From an uncultured Acetatifactor sp. (lineage in GTDB: Bacteria; Bacillota; Clostridia; Lachnospirales; Lachnospiraceae), in contig CAJUAB010000009.1 of the NCBI GenBank assembly GCA_910583845.1, forward strand, positions 94,989 to 158,988: a DNA stretch of 64,000 nucleotides. The letters are read 5' to 3'. The position numbers and the translations under genes were made by a program. The first letter of the stretch is position 1, and the number at the start of each line of letters is the position of its first letter. This document shows positions 15,704 through 25,338 of this stretch, one piece after another. The notes under the pieces were generated by a model, which saw only the letters and a program-made list of their open reading frames with translations, was not told the origin of the DNA and ran no database searches.

Positions 15704-17123
15704 GTATGCGGGCTGGAAGGAAGTGTTTCTCTTCTCTCTCAGACGGGAGATGAAGCAGAAGTCTTTCAGGGGTTTTCTGATCTTCATGTGCCTGATCATC
15801 GTGGCAATTATGCCGGTGAGCACATGGCTGCATCAAAGAGACGAGGACCAGACAAAGGCCACGGAGGTAAGCGGTTTTACCATTTATGACGAGACAGGGC
15901 TGGGTATTGACTACAGTCAGGCCCTGACGGGTGAGCGTTACGAAAGTTTACAGGTGAAGGAGGCCCCCGGGGAAGGGTTCGCGTCCCATGTGCAGGCGCT
16001 GGAGGAAAGCCAGGACAGCACGGAGATGATCGTGCATGTGACCTATGAAGAGGCGGGATATTTTAATCTGACCTTTGTAAAAGCGGCCACGGCGGATCTG
16101 AAGGACAAGGACTGTGATCGGCTTTCTTCGGATTTTGAGAGCTTTTTCCTCGACGCGCGGATGCATGTGGCGGACGTGGAGCAGGAGCAGCTGGACTTTA
16201 TCAATCAGCCGGTGGAAAGCCGGGTGGAACACACCACACAGGACGGAGAGATCACTCCTGAGGAGGACGGAGAAGGCATCTCCATGGCGGAATACTATGT
16301 ACTGCTGGCGGGAATCGTCGTTGTCGTGATGATCGTCAACCTGAGCGGCGGGCAGATTGCCATGTCCATTGTGACGGAAAAGAGTACGAAGGTGGTGGAA
16401 TACCTGATGATCAATGTGCGTCCCATGGCGCTGATCGTGGGCAAGATCCTGGCGGCGCTGATCACGGTGGTCATTCAGTTTGCCGCCTTCGGTGTCAGCT
16501 ATCTTCTGTCCGGCGCAATCAGCCGGCTTATTTTCGGAGATGTCTCCGGCGGCACGGAGGCAGGAGGGAAGCCCGGGATTATGGAACTGTTTGCGCATGT
16601 CAATGTCGGAACGCTGCTTTTGGCGGTGGTCATGATCCTGGTGGGGGTATTGTTCTTCAGCATCGTGGCCGGACTGGCCGGAGCCTCCGTGAGCAGGATG
16701 GAGGAGATGGCGGAGGGGCTGAAAATCTACCAGATGCTGCTGGTGGTGGGCTCCTATGTGGGGATTTTCCTCTGCATCATGCAGATGATGGGCAATGTCA
16801 GTGAAACGGTGGTAAATATCTGCTGTATCCTGCCCCTGTCGGCTCCCTTTGTCATGCCGGCCAACCTGCTGCTGGGCAAGGTAGGCGTGGTCACGGGCCT
16901 GGTGAGTCTGGCGGTGATGATTGTCTGTACGGCGGCTCTGTTTTCCTTTACCGCCAAAGTGTATGAGTCTTTGATTTTTTATAATGGCAATGTACTGAAA
17001 TTGAAGGATATTTTACAGATTGCAAAGAATCGCAGGGTGGCTGCGGAGCATTCGGACTCCGGAGACGGCGGTTCTGGCAGCAGGCGGATTCACGCGGGAA
17101 AGGAGGGCGGACATCATGAATAA
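15690..17123 (+). CDS. ABC-2 type permease (NatB-like), first subunit
   Basis: Protein of 477 residues. Membrane helix at about 26-47, a large extracellular domain to about 205, then five or six helices at the C-terminus, the NatB/ABC-2 layout. The start overlaps the ATPase gene and its own end overlaps the next permease by eight bases, so translation is coupled. The opening GWKEVFLFSLRREMKQKSF is similar to that of the second permease, so the two arose by duplication. Confidence 0.88.
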   Translation: MKRNEYAGWKEVFLFSLRREMKQKSFRGFLIFMCLIIVAIMPVSTWLHQRDEDQTKATEVSGFTIYDETGLGIDYSQALTGERYESLQVKEAPGEGFASHVQALEESQDSTEMIVHVTYEEAGYFNLTFVKAATADLKDKDCDRLSSDFESFFLDARMHVADVEQEQLDFINQPVESRVEHTTQDGEITPEEDGEGISMAEYYVLLAGIVVVVMIVNLSGGQIAMSIVTEKSTKVVEYLMINVRPMALIVGKILAALITVVIQFAAFGVSYLLSGAISRLIFGDVSGGTEAGGKPGIMELFAHVNVGTLLLAVVMILVGVLFFSIVAGLAGASVSRMEEMAEGLKIYQMLLVVGSYVGIFLCIMQMMGNVSETVVNICCILPLSAPFVMPANLLLGKVGVVTGLVSLAVMIVCTAALFSFTAKVYESLIFYNGNVLKLKDILQIAKNRRVAAEHSDSGDGGSGSRRIHAGKEGGHHE

Positions 17124-18447
17124 GGGGATGTTCAGCGGCTGGCGGGATGTGTTCCTGTTTACCCTCAGACAGGCCACCGGAAAGAAATTCCGCAGTGTCA
17201 CCATCGGGCTGGCGCTTGTGATGCTGGCGGCAGGGCTGGCCGTCAGCACCATTATGGCCTTTGTACAGAAAAGGGAGGACGGCAGGCGCTCTCCCATAGA
17301 ACGGGTCTATGTGGTGGACAACAGCGAGTTGGAGGTATTGTACCTGGAAGGTTTTGCGGAGAGATATGGAGAAACTTTTCCGTCGGTTTCCTTTCTGGAG
17401 GCGGCGCAGCCTGTAGAGGAACTGGCAGTGACGCTGGGGGAGCAGGAACCGGAGAGCATAATTCTGGAGATCGGCCGGACCTCCGAAGGGTATCTGCTGA
17501 CGGCGGTTTTGCCTTACGGCACGGAGATCGGCAAGGAGGACGCGGAAAATCTGTGTGAGGCCTTTGGTTCTGTCATGGAACAGAGCAAGCTGCTTTCCTC
17601 CGGCATCTCCATGGAGAAGCTGGTGCTGGCCATGAGCAGTGTGCAGACAAGCCAGCTGGACGCAGGGGAGGAAGAGCGCAGCCTTGGAGAGCAGCTGATG
17701 TCCATGCTGGCCCCCATGGCGATCATATTCTTTATGTATTTTATGACACTGATGTACGGGATGAGTGTGGGAAACGCGGTCAGCGTGGAAAAGTGTTCCA
17801 AGCTGATGGAAATGATGCTCACGCTGACCAGACCATACGGGCTGATTTTCGGCAAGGTTCTGGCGATTACGGCAACGGCCATCGGGCAGATCCTGCTGTG
17901 GATCGGTACTCTGGTGGGGGGATTTTTCCTGGGACATGGAATCGCGAAGGCGGTGATTTATCCTGATTACCACAATATTCTGCTGGAAATATTCAGTCTG
18001 CTTAAGGGACAGGTGGGGAGCACCGCTTTTACGCCCGGGGCTATGGCTCTGGCCGTCTTCGCCATATGTCTGTCATTTTTGTTCTACTGTATGCTGGCGG
18101 GGCTGATTGCCTCCTTTGCCAGCAAGGCGGAGGAACTGGGCCAGGTCATGAGCTTTTATCAGCTGGCCATGATTGCCGGTTTCTTTGGTTCCTATATGCT
18201 GCCGTTGCAGGAGAAGGACTGGATAAACACAATTCTTCGGATTGTTCCGCTCACCAGCGCTTATATGCTGCCGGGGGATATTCTGGTGGGCAATGTGACG
18301 GTTCTGGAGGGATTGCTGCTTGTGGCGCTTCTGATGGCTTTCACCGCTGTGCTGGTGGTGTTTACCGGACGGATTTACCGGGACCAGCTGTTTTACCGCG
18401 GCAAGAGCTTGAAGGAACGGCTGCGCAGGAAGGAGAAAGAGGCGTAA
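17116..18447 (+). CDS. ABC-2 type permease (NatB-like), second subunit
   Basis: Protein of 443 residues with the same plan as its neighbour: opening GWRDVFLFTLRQATGKKF, one helix (about 22-42), an extracellular domain to about 190, then six helices. Probably forms a heterodimer with the first permease. The operon ends in a hairpin whose loop contains this gene's stop codon. Confidence 0.88.
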   Translation: MNKGMFSGWRDVFLFTLRQATGKKFRSVTIGLALVMLAAGLAVSTIMAFVQKREDGRRSPIERVYVVDNSELEVLYLEGFAERYGETFPSVSFLEAAQPVEELAVTLGEQEPESIILEIGRTSEGYLLTAVLPYGTEIGKEDAENLCEAFGSVMEQSKLLSSGISMEKLVLAMSSVQTSQLDAGEEERSLGEQLMSMLAPMAIIFFMYFMTLMYGMSVGNAVSVEKCSKLMEMMLTLTRPYGLIFGKVLAITATAIGQILLWIGTLVGGFFLGHGIAKAVIYPDYHNILLEIFSLLKGQVGSTAFTPGAMALAVFAICLSFLFYCMLAGLIASFASKAEELGQVMSFYQLAMIAGFFGSYMLPLQEKDWINTILRIVPLTSAYMLPGDILVGNVTVLEGLLLVALLMAFTAVLVVFTGRIYRDQLFYRGKSLKERLRRKEKEA

Positions 18448-18462
18448 AACGCCTCTTTCTCT
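18436..18462. terminator. Terminator between the ABC operon and the P47-like pair
   Basis: AAAGAGGCG-TAAAA-CGCCTCTTT followed by CTCT. It has pyrimidines on one side and purines on the other, and sits between converging genes, so it may work in both directions. Confidence 0.65.
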
Positions 18463-18474
18463 GCGTGGAGCCTG

Positions 18475-20160
18475 TTATTCCAGCTTGAAGTCCATAAGCA
18501 GAGCGTCATTGAGCCTCGCGCCCAGCAGCGTTGTTTTTTCGATGCCGGTCCAGGCGATTTCGGAGACGAAGTTTTTGGCGAAATCTTCCAGGGAAGGCAC
18601 ACTGTCGAATTTTTTGTTGCCGATCTCCACCGCGATGGCCTCGATGAGCGTAAAGGGGAGGCCGATGACCGCGCAGACACTGCTGGCCGCCAGAAGCTTG
18701 GAGGCCATCGTCAGACCCCGGGAGGCACCTGCTCCTGCGGCGATTCCTTCCACAGCCGTGGCTGTTGCCGCCGCTGCTTCTGCCGAGGAAACGGTGGCGT
18801 TCGATATGGTGGCCGCCGCGGAAGTGGCAGTGGTGGCGCACTTGGCCAGGAGCTTGGCAGTGCCGGCACCGATGATCAGTACTGCGGAGAGGATGTCCAG
18901 CGCCACGCCCACCCATTTGAGGATTTCGGAGGTGGTGCTGGGCTCCACCACTGCGTTGAGCTCGCCGTTGAATTCCTCGCCCTCCCGGAGAACGAAGATG
19001 GTTTTGTCCCCATTCTTTTGCGTATCAAATGCAATTTTCTGGTGCAGCGTCAGATACGCGTTGTACAGGGGCTTGCTGTAGGAGGCGTTGATGATGCCCA
19101 GTTCCAGATGGTCGTTCACCAGACGGATGGAGAAATTGTTGGCTTTTATGGTTAGGTCAACCTTATCCCCCTTGGCGACTTCTACATTTTGAAAGGTGAT
19201 TTCCTTCTTGTTATGGAGTTCCAGGCCGTCGGAGGAATAGGTAAAGTCATTCGCGCTGGTTCCGGTTATCATCTTTGTGGCCGCCGTGATCAGCAGATTC
19301 TTGCAGAAGTTCTGCGGGCTGATGCACAGGACGGCGTTGGCGTCCCGGGTTCGGCCATGGAATATGCTGGCGTCCACGCTCTGCTGGATATGGGGAGGAG
19401 CGGTTTTGCCCTCGGTCATGCACAGAATGGAAAACATGCTCTCCGCTTCCACAGGCTGACTGCCCGGTACAAATACCGCGTAGCCGGTGTCGGAAGGCTT
19501 TAACCAGGCAAAATCTCCGGTGGCCTTATCGTTTATGTTGACGGTGGAGAACACATAGCGGAACTGTTTCAGAACCTTTTCCGTATTGAGATATTTTTTG
19601 AAGGTACCCTCCACCAGCAGCTCCAACGTGCCTTCCGGGTCAATCCCGGGAAAGCAGTGGTCGGTTATGACAACCTGGGACTGCTCTGAGGCGGTCAGGG
19701 TCAGCAGCTTCTTCTGCGGATTCGTTCCGTCCGTCTGGCTCTCATACTGTAAGGCGACCTCAGCGATGATATATCCCCCGTCCAGGGATTCCTCCATCTC
19801 TCCCAGGGCGATCTTCCCGCTGGTCACCGGCAGCTTCATATAGATGGAATTGCCGTTCCCCCGCAGCTCCAGCTGCCATTGTCCCCAGCTGCCCGACAGC
19901 TTTACGCTGCTGCCCTTCTCGAAAGTGGGCTTGAGCAGCTGATAATAGCTTTCGGTGTTGGCTCCGCTCAGATAATCCAGCAGCGCATGGGTCTCCGTCT
20001 CATTGCTGAAAGTGGCGGGATAGGTGGATTTCTCCCGGATTTCCCGGTTGACGACCTCATAGGTGGTGGTAAAAGAGGTATCCCAGCCAAATGTGCTGGC
20101 GCCCTCCAGGGGCTGTTCTCTCTGAATGCTCTGTTCCTCTCGGGTTCTTTGCTGTTCCAT
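18475..20160 (-). CDS. TULIP/P47-like protein with hydrophobic C-terminal helical domain
   Basis: Protein of 561 residues with no signal peptide. After a Gln/Glu-rich start it has FGWDTSFTTTYEVVNREIRE (about 24-43). This resembles the conserved opening of P47 and OrfX proteins (YGWD, then VN-x-x-I/L), the TULIP lipid-binding-like proteins of botulinum and related toxin clusters. A long beta-rich region follows. The stretch from about 405 to 515 is Ala-rich and hydrophobic (ILSAVLIIGAGTAKLLAK; ATATAVEGIAAGAGAS) and could form membrane-active helices. ATG 20160 follows AAAGGAGTACAT. It is second in a minus-strand pair with another TULIP-like gene. No toxin gene is in the window, so a toxin-accessory role cannot be assumed. 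Confidence 0.65.
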   Translation of the reverse strand: MEQQRTREEQSIQREQPLEGASTFGWDTSFTTTYEVVNREIREKSTYPATFSNETETHALLDYLSGANTESYYQLLKPTFEKGSSVKLSGSWGQWQLELRGNGNSIYMKLPVTSGKIALGEMEESLDGGYIIAEVALQYESQTDGTNPQKKLLTLTASEQSQVVITDHCFPGIDPEGTLELLVEGTFKKYLNTEKVLKQFRYVFSTVNINDKATGDFAWLKPSDTGYAVFVPGSQPVEAESMFSILCMTEGKTAPPHIQQSVDASIFHGRTRDANAVLCISPQNFCKNLLITAATKMITGTSANDFTYSSDGLELHNKKEITFQNVEVAKGDKVDLTIKANNFSIRLVNDHLELGIINASYSKPLYNAYLTLHQKIAFDTQKNGDKTIFVLREGEEFNGELNAVVEPSTTSEILKWVGVALDILSAVLIIGAGTAKLLAKCATTATSAAATISNATVSSAEAAAATATAVEGIAAGAGASRGLTMASKLLAASSVCAVIGLPFTLIEAIAVEIGNKKFDSVPSLEDFAKNFVSEIAWTGIEKTTLLGARLNDALLMDFKLE

Positions 20161-20256
20161 ATGTACTCCTTTCTGCTATTGTGTTTCAGCCGATTGCAAA
20201 ACTCTTTCCATGAGTGACGGAATCGGAGTTTCGCAAGTGTCTGTCCTGCAATTGCG

Positions 20257-21486
20257 CTATCCTCGCATATAGATATTTGCGGCATACCCGCCGTCCGTAA
20301 ATTGCAGACTTTGATCCGCCCAGGTAAGAAAATAACCTCCCTCCTCTCCGTTATAGTGAATATCGTTCATCATATTTTTTACCCGGGACTGGATCTCATT
20401 GCCTATGAGCTCCGAAATCATTGTAAACAGCCCAAAGGTAAATATACCCGCAGTGATCTCAATCCACAGAGGAATATGCTTGTCCGAATGAAATTCATCC
20501 TCGTTCCCGGCAATGGGGGCAAAGTATACCCTGCCGCCGTTTTCCGGGGTGAAGCGCGGGCTGCGGACGGAGTGGAAAGTATAGGAGATGTAGGAATCCG
20601 CCAGTCCGGTAAAATCCACGGTTCCCTCCACCAGCAGATGCAGGTGGTCTCCCACAAACTGGAGCTTTATAAGACTTGCCTCAATCGTATAGCTCGTTGC
20701 CGAAACATTTATTTTGGACACAAACACACGGCCCTCATTGACAATAGAGTTATCGTCCAGTACCTTGAAATTGCCCCCGCTTATATGGAGGAGCTGCGGA
20801 ATGCGGGGAAGTATGAATTTTTCCAGAAAAAGGCGGCGGCTCATTATGTACCCGAAGTCAAATCCCATCAGCAGCTGCGGGGAAAATTGTCGGCTGGGTT
20901 CTTTCTCCGTCTGCCTCACGGCGCACATAACGGCCATCACGGGCGTTCCGTCCAGATTCTGAAAGGCGGGGACGCTTTTGCACACAGAGATGCCCAAAGG
21001 CTGAAAATAATCGGCGTTCAGCTTTGCCAGGACGATGGAAATCCGGCTTTCCTGTTCGATGAGCGCCCGGGCCAGAATCGTGCCGAAGCTGTCCTGCAGA
21101 ATCTCTTCTTTGATCTCTCCCGTGACGTCCGGGTTTTCGATCCAGACGGCTCCAAAGCGCACATCGCCGCTGCTCTCGGCAAGAGTCTTGCAGACAAAGC
21201 CCACATTCTTCTCATCCTTAAAACAAAATTGCAGATGCGCTCTGCTGCGAATCTGATCGTGTTCTTCCGTAATGCCTCCCACGCTGATCCTGACATTCCG
21301 AAGCGTGAGGTCCACAGCCATATATTGCTCGTTTCCCGCCCAGCCGATCTGAAACTCCGGGATCTCGGCACAGAGCGTACCGTTTTTGTAGTCGAAGGCA
21401 CCGAGGAAAGCCATTTTCCGCTCCCGGATATTTCGATTGATCAGCTCCGTCTTACATGCAAAAACGATATCCCATGTACTTTCCAT
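20257..21486 (-). CDS. TULIP/P47-like protein, first gene of the pair
   Basis: Protein of 409 residues with no signal peptide. It opens with STWDIVFACKTELINRNIRE, matching the WD-(I/T)-x-F then (V/I)N-R-x-IRE pattern of the downstream gene, so the two are paralogues. The body is mostly beta strand. A hydrophobic helix pair (WIEITAGIFTFGLFTMISEL, about 338-357) lies near the end, as in the partner. TULIP proteins bind lipids or other hydrophobic ligands in a tubular fold; in P47/OrfX the exact function is still unclear. It is preceded by AAGGAGGATACT and a dyad at 21534-21564. Confidence 0.65.
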   Translation of the reverse strand: MESTWDIVFACKTELINRNIRERKMAFLGAFDYKNGTLCAEIPEFQIGWAGNEQYMAVDLTLRNVRISVGGITEEHDQIRSRAHLQFCFKDEKNVGFVCKTLAESSGDVRFGAVWIENPDVTGEIKEEILQDSFGTILARALIEQESRISIVLAKLNADYFQPLGISVCKSVPAFQNLDGTPVMAVMCAVRQTEKEPSRQFSPQLLMGFDFGYIMSRRLFLEKFILPRIPQLLHISGGNFKVLDDNSIVNEGRVFVSKINVSATSYTIEASLIKLQFVGDHLHLLVEGTVDFTGLADSYISYTFHSVRSPRFTPENGGRVYFAPIAGNEDEFHSDKHIPLWIEITAGIFTFGLFTMISELIGNEIQSRVKNMMNDIHYNGEEGGYFLTWADQSLQFTDGGYAANIYMRG

Positions 21487-21533
21487 AGTATCCTCCTTGG
21501 ATTTTCCGCACGGCAGGTCCCGCAGGGTACCTG

Positions 21534-21564
21534 ATTTTCAACTGCATGGAGTATAGTTGAAAAT
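21534..21564. promoter_or_regulatory. 10-bp perfect dyad upstream of the P47-like operon
   Basis: ATTTTCAACT-N11-AGTTGAAAAT lies 48-78 bases before the minus-strand start at 21486. On the minus strand it overlaps a TATACT box. A possible operator for the P47-like operon. The rest of 21565-21770 is AT-rich with no gene. Confidence 0.45.
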
Positions 21565-21770
21565 TTTTCTGTCTGGGAGCAGATAACGGACCTTTCCGGT
21601 TTGGAGTTGCTTTACTGACTGGCTCTTGAAAATGCGTATAATTGTGTTCCTACATGATAACTTATTTGATGAAAATTGTCAATATACTTCACAAAAATCT
21701 TTGCATAATACATACGAATGCTGACAGATAAAAAAGAAAACAAAAAAATCAATATATTTACATCAAATAT

Positions 21771-21798
21771 TTGACAAATACGCAAATCAGAATATAAT
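21771..21798 (+). promoter_or_regulatory. Sigma-A promoter of the GNAT gene
   Basis: TTGACA, 16 bases, TATAAT; close to consensus. The leader to the GNAT gene is about 275 bases. Confidence 0.8.
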
Positions 21799-21804
21799 TG
21801 AGAG

Positions 21805-22080
21805 AAAGCACCGCCGGATTTGGCCAGCTTTCATCAGCAGGTGCGTGGGTGGACAATCCGGCGCAATGCAGAAAGTGCAAGACGCAGGACGTACGGATCA
21901 AACGGGCAGGCTGGAAGTAGTTATAGTCCCCGAGCCAGCCGGACAGAGTACCAGGGACATACGCGCGGATTGTCTCCGGAACAAAACGGTGCAATCCGCC
22001 GTTGGCGGCAGAGAAGCATATAATGAACGATCCGGCCATATCTGGTTGGCCGGACAAAATGGAAACGGAGGAGAGACAAG
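21805..22080 (+). ncRNA. Structured leader RNA of the GNAT gene
   Basis: Four perfect helices in order: 21812-21820 with 21855-21863 (9 bp); 21909-21914 with 21935-21940 (6 bp); 21965-21972 with 21992-21999 (8 bp); 22031-22038 with 22047-22054 (8 bp, just before the ribosome site). The 5' arm of the first helix could also pair partly with the 3' arm of the third, so alternative folds are possible. It matches no riboswitch consensus I know. Confidence 0.45.
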
Positions 22081-22608
22081 ATGAACACACCTGTTCTGGA
22101 GACAGAGAGACTGATTCTGCGGCCTGTCACGCTGGCGGATGCCGGGGAGGCTTTTGCCAACTGGACCGGCGACCCGGAAGTGGCCCGGTACATGGCTTAC
22201 AGCACCCACAAAAGCATAAAGGATACGGAAGAGTGGCTTCGGGGCGTGGAGGATACGCAGGGTCTGCCCACCAGCTTTGACTGGGGATTTGAGAGAAAGA
22301 GCGACGGCAGGCTCATCGGCAGCGGAGGCATCTACTATAAAGAAAGCTCCGACATGTTTGAGGTGGGTTATAATATTATGAAGGAATGCTGGCATCAGGG
22401 CTACACCACCGAGGCAGTCAGGGAGATGGTGCGTTTCGCTCTGGAGGAGCTTGGCCAGACCAGGCTTGCATGCAGCCATGTGGCGGAGAATGTAAATTCC
22501 GGCAAGGTCTTGATGAAAGTGGGATTTCACCGGGTGGGGAAGAGACCCTGGGTAAGCCTGGACGGCACGAAAAAGGGAGAGTGCTTTGTGTACCTGTATG
22601 AAAAATAG
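22081..22608 (+). CDS. GNAT-family N-acetyltransferase (RimJ/RimL-like)
   Basis: Protein of 175 residues. The opening TERLILRPVTLADAGEAF, the core strand GSGGIYYKESSDMFEVGYNI and the acetyl-CoA region QGYTTEAVREMVRFA are typical of RimJ/RimL-type acetyltransferases. The ending ENVNSGKVLMKVGF is also standard. It transfers an acetyl group from acetyl-CoA to an amine, either a ribosomal protein N-terminus, an antibiotic or a small molecule; the substrate cannot be read. GGAGGAGAGACAAG precedes ATG 22081. Confidence 0.9.
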   Translation: MNTPVLETERLILRPVTLADAGEAFANWTGDPEVARYMAYSTHKSIKDTEEWLRGVEDTQGLPTSFDWGFERKSDGRLIGSGGIYYKESSDMFEVGYNIMKECWHQGYTTEAVREMVRFALEELGQTRLACSHVAENVNSGKVLMKVGFHRVGKRPWVSLDGTKKGECFVYLYEK

Positions 22609-22677
22609 TCCGGGGGGCAAGCGTCACAGCGGTCAACAGGCCGAATATTGCAGGGCAGGAGGCGCGGGAAAAAATGC

Positions 22678-22706
22678 TTGACACAGAGAGGCTTCCGTGA
22701 TATGCT
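22678..22706 (+). promoter_or_regulatory. Sigma-A promoter of the membrane glycosyltransferase gene
   Basis: TTGACA, 17 bases, TATGCT, about 130 bases before ATG 22839. Confidence 0.75.
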
Positions 22707-22838
22707 CCATATATGAGTTATCTTTTGACTTCGTATTCTCACAAGTTCGGGCAGTTTCTGCCGGTGTATCCATATTGCCATGCGAATGGGCAGGCGTCGG
22801 GGAAGACAGCGCTGACAGAAAGCGGAAAGAGGTAGGGC

Positions 22839-24623
22839 ATGAACGCGCTTAACAGTATATGCCGGTGGGCCGTTATGGGAATTGTGGCGGCAGCGGCGCT
22901 GCATTGGCTGATTGACAGGGTTCCGGCCATTGGTCGGGGATTGAGCCGCTGCCTGTCGTATGTGCGGCGTAAGAATGCCGCAATAAACGTTTCGGACGGC
23001 GGATCTGCGCGGCGGACAGCGGGAGAGCGGGTAGAACGCGGGGAGGCGGAAAGAGGGTATCGCCTGGGAATCTGGCTGATTCTGTATGGGCTGGTCGCCA
23101 TACGGAGCATCGGATTTGGCAGCATCCCGGGGGGATTTAACCAGGACGGGGCCATGGGGGCGGTGGACGCGCTGGCGCTGGCCACTTATGGGACGGACCG
23201 TTTCGGCAACTGGCTTCCGGCCCACTTTCAGGCATGGGGGTACGGGCAGATGAGTGTGCTGCTGTCCTATCTGACGGTACCTTTTATCTGGCTGTGGGGA
23301 CTTGACAGTGTGACGGCCCGGCTGCCCATGCTGCTGGCCAGCATTGCAGGCGCGTGGGCACTGCATGGTCTGGCGCGGGATCTTTTCGGACGGCGCTGCG
23401 GCCTGGTGACGCTGCTTTGCGTGGCTGTCTCTCCCTGGCATTTTATGCAGAGCCGTTGGGCGCTGGACTGTAATATGTTTCCCCATATGTTCATACTGGG
23501 ACTGTACTTTCTAAACAGAGGACTGCATAAGAGCCGCTGCCTCTATTTGTCCATGGTCTTTTTTGCGCTGTGTATGTATGCTTACGGCGTATCCTTCTAC
23601 ATGGTGCCGGTGTTTCTGCTGCTGTCCTGCGCCTTGCTGCTGCTGGGGCGACGGGTGAAATGGAGGCAGGCCATACTGGCGGCAGCGGTCTACTTCGGAC
23701 TGTCCTGGCCCATCTATGGCACAATGCTGATCAATTTCATGGGCTGGGAGACCATAAGACTGCCTTTTACGACCATGGCCTTTTTCCCTGACAGTATGCG
23801 GTCCGGCGATATTATCTTTTTTTCAGAGCAGCCCCTTTTGCAGCTGCTGCAGAATGCCCGCGCCCTGTGGCGGCAGGTTTTTCTGCAAAAGCCGGACCTG
23901 CTCTGGAATGCCATGGATGATTTCGGGACAATGTACCTGTGTACCATGCCACTGGTGCTGGCGGGAGCGGGGATTACCTTCTGCCGCGCCATAAGGGGGG
24001 AAAAGAGCCAGAGGATGTCCTGCGCTTTGCTGCTGATTTACTGGGGGACGTCTCTCATGACAGGGTTGTTTATCAACAATGTGAATATTAACCGCATCAA
24101 TATTATTTTCTATTGCCATATAGCGTTTGCCGGGATTGGGGCATTTGCCATAATCAGGGAATGGAAGCGTCTGGCAGCGGGGCTGGCGGCAGTCTACGGG
24201 CTGTTGCTGGTATTGTTTCTCAATCAGTATTTTACCGACTGGGCCGATCAGATAGAGAAACATTTTTTTGCTGATTTTCTGGAGGCGGTGGAGTACGCGG
24301 GAGAGCTGGAGGCTGACTATTATTATATAACGCCGGACTCCCAGTCTGACGGTTCCTGGTGGGTAAGCCAGATCCTGACCATGTATGCCATGAAGATGGA
24401 CGCAGGGTACTTTCAGGGTAAGACGAACGTTTTCCGGGGGGCGGAAATTCCTTACGAGGATCGCTACCATTTCAGCAATGCCAGCGGAGAACTGATTCAG
24501 GATAACGCGAATATTGTATATGTGGTCCGGGCGGACCGCATCGCGGAATATGCTCCGGAGCGCTTTAACCGGAGGCAGTTTGGCAATTATTATGTGGTGG
24601 TTCCATGGTGGTTTGCCAGGTAA
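22839..24623 (+). CDS. GT-C fold membrane glycosyltransferase (family 39-like)
   Basis: Protein of 594 residues with a first helix near 8-28, a basic cytosolic loop, then about ten membrane segments and a C-terminal extracytoplasmic domain (about 470-594). The first outer loop has FNQDGAMGAVDALALA, the acidic position of GT39/ArnT-like enzymes; RLPMLLASIAGAWALHGLAR and SPWHFMQSRWALDCNM continue the family pattern. Such enzymes transfer sugars from polyprenyl-phosphate donors to surface acceptors. The acceptor is not identifiable. AGAGGTAGGGC precedes ATG 22839. Confidence 0.8.
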   Translation: MNALNSICRWAVMGIVAAAALHWLIDRVPAIGRGLSRCLSYVRRKNAAINVSDGGSARRTAGERVERGEAERGYRLGIWLILYGLVAIRSIGFGSIPGGFNQDGAMGAVDALALATYGTDRFGNWLPAHFQAWGYGQMSVLLSYLTVPFIWLWGLDSVTARLPMLLASIAGAWALHGLARDLFGRRCGLVTLLCVAVSPWHFMQSRWALDCNMFPHMFILGLYFLNRGLHKSRCLYLSMVFFALCMYAYGVSFYMVPVFLLLSCALLLLGRRVKWRQAILAAAVYFGLSWPIYGTMLINFMGWETIRLPFTTMAFFPDSMRSGDIIFFSEQPLLQLLQNARALWRQVFLQKPDLLWNAMDDFGTMYLCTMPLVLAGAGITFCRAIRGEKSQRMSCALLLIYWGTSLMTGLFINNVNINRINIIFYCHIAFAGIGAFAIIREWKRLAAGLAAVYGLLLVLFLNQYFTDWADQIEKHFFADFLEAVEYAGELEADYYYITPDSQSDGSWWVSQILTMYAMKMDAGYFQGKTNVFRGAEIPYEDRYHFSNASGELIQDNANIVYVVRADRIAEYAPERFNRRQFGNYYVVVPWWFAR

Positions 24624-24711
24624 CCAGGCAAAAGAGGGATCTCCCGATCCCTGTGCAGGGAAAGGGTGTTTCACAACCGACGACAACGGATGAGATCCGA
24701 CAGGAGGGCAG

Positions 24712-25338
24712 ATGATTCCTTATAGAGCAGCTATTATCATCACAATTGCGGTTCTGGCTGCCGCGGCGATATTGATTTTCTGGAAAGCGGGAGAATATAC
24801 CCGCGGTCGTTTTGTCAGGTTGTGCGCGGGCAATCTGTTGATTCATCTGGCGGACGGATTCATTACATATGTCAACACGCCGGGACTGGAACGGGAGGGA
24901 AATCCTCTGGTGAGAGTGCTGGGGCTGGGATGGGGCGCGCTGTTTCTGGCAAACCTGCTTGTGTTTGTGTTCCTTGTTCTCTGCGCGTGGAGCTTTTGCC
25001 GGTATGAGCACGTACATCTGGAGGCATCGGGGATGTTTGATTATTATATGAAGCTCATGCACGGAGAAGGGTATAAACCCATATGGTTCTGGTACAAAAC
25101 ACCCGGAAATTACCGGGCCATGTTCGCTTTCGGGGGATATGGGCTGTACTGGGGGCTGACGGCCGCGGCACCGATTCCCGTAGTGGGGTGGATTCATCAT
25201 ATGCTGGAGAGGGCTTCTTCGCCGCTGGTTTTTTCCCGTTTTTATTGGTGGAACAGCAGGTGGCTCAGCTTTGGCCTGGCCATGACCGTGTGTCTGCTTT
25301 GCATGTATAAATGGACAAGGGAGGGCTACAGAAGCTGA
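24712..25338 (+). CDS. Multi-pass membrane protein, unknown function
   Basis: Protein of 208 residues with four or five hydrophobic segments. The segment LADGFITYVNTPGLEREGNPLVR has the D-x-x-x-T and E-x-NP spacing seen in DUF5658-like proteins, a weak resemblance. It follows the glycosyltransferase by 88 bases behind GACAGGAGGGCAG and is probably in the same operon. Confidence 0.6.
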   Translation: MIPYRAAIIITIAVLAAAAILIFWKAGEYTRGRFVRLCAGNLLIHLADGFITYVNTPGLEREGNPLVRVLGLGWGALFLANLLVFVFLVLCAWSFCRYEHVHLEASGMFDYYMKLMHGEGYKPIWFWYKTPGNYRAMFAFGGYGLYWGLTAAAPIPVVGWIHHMLERASSPLVFSRFYWWNSRWLSFGLAMTVCLLCMYKWTREGYRS

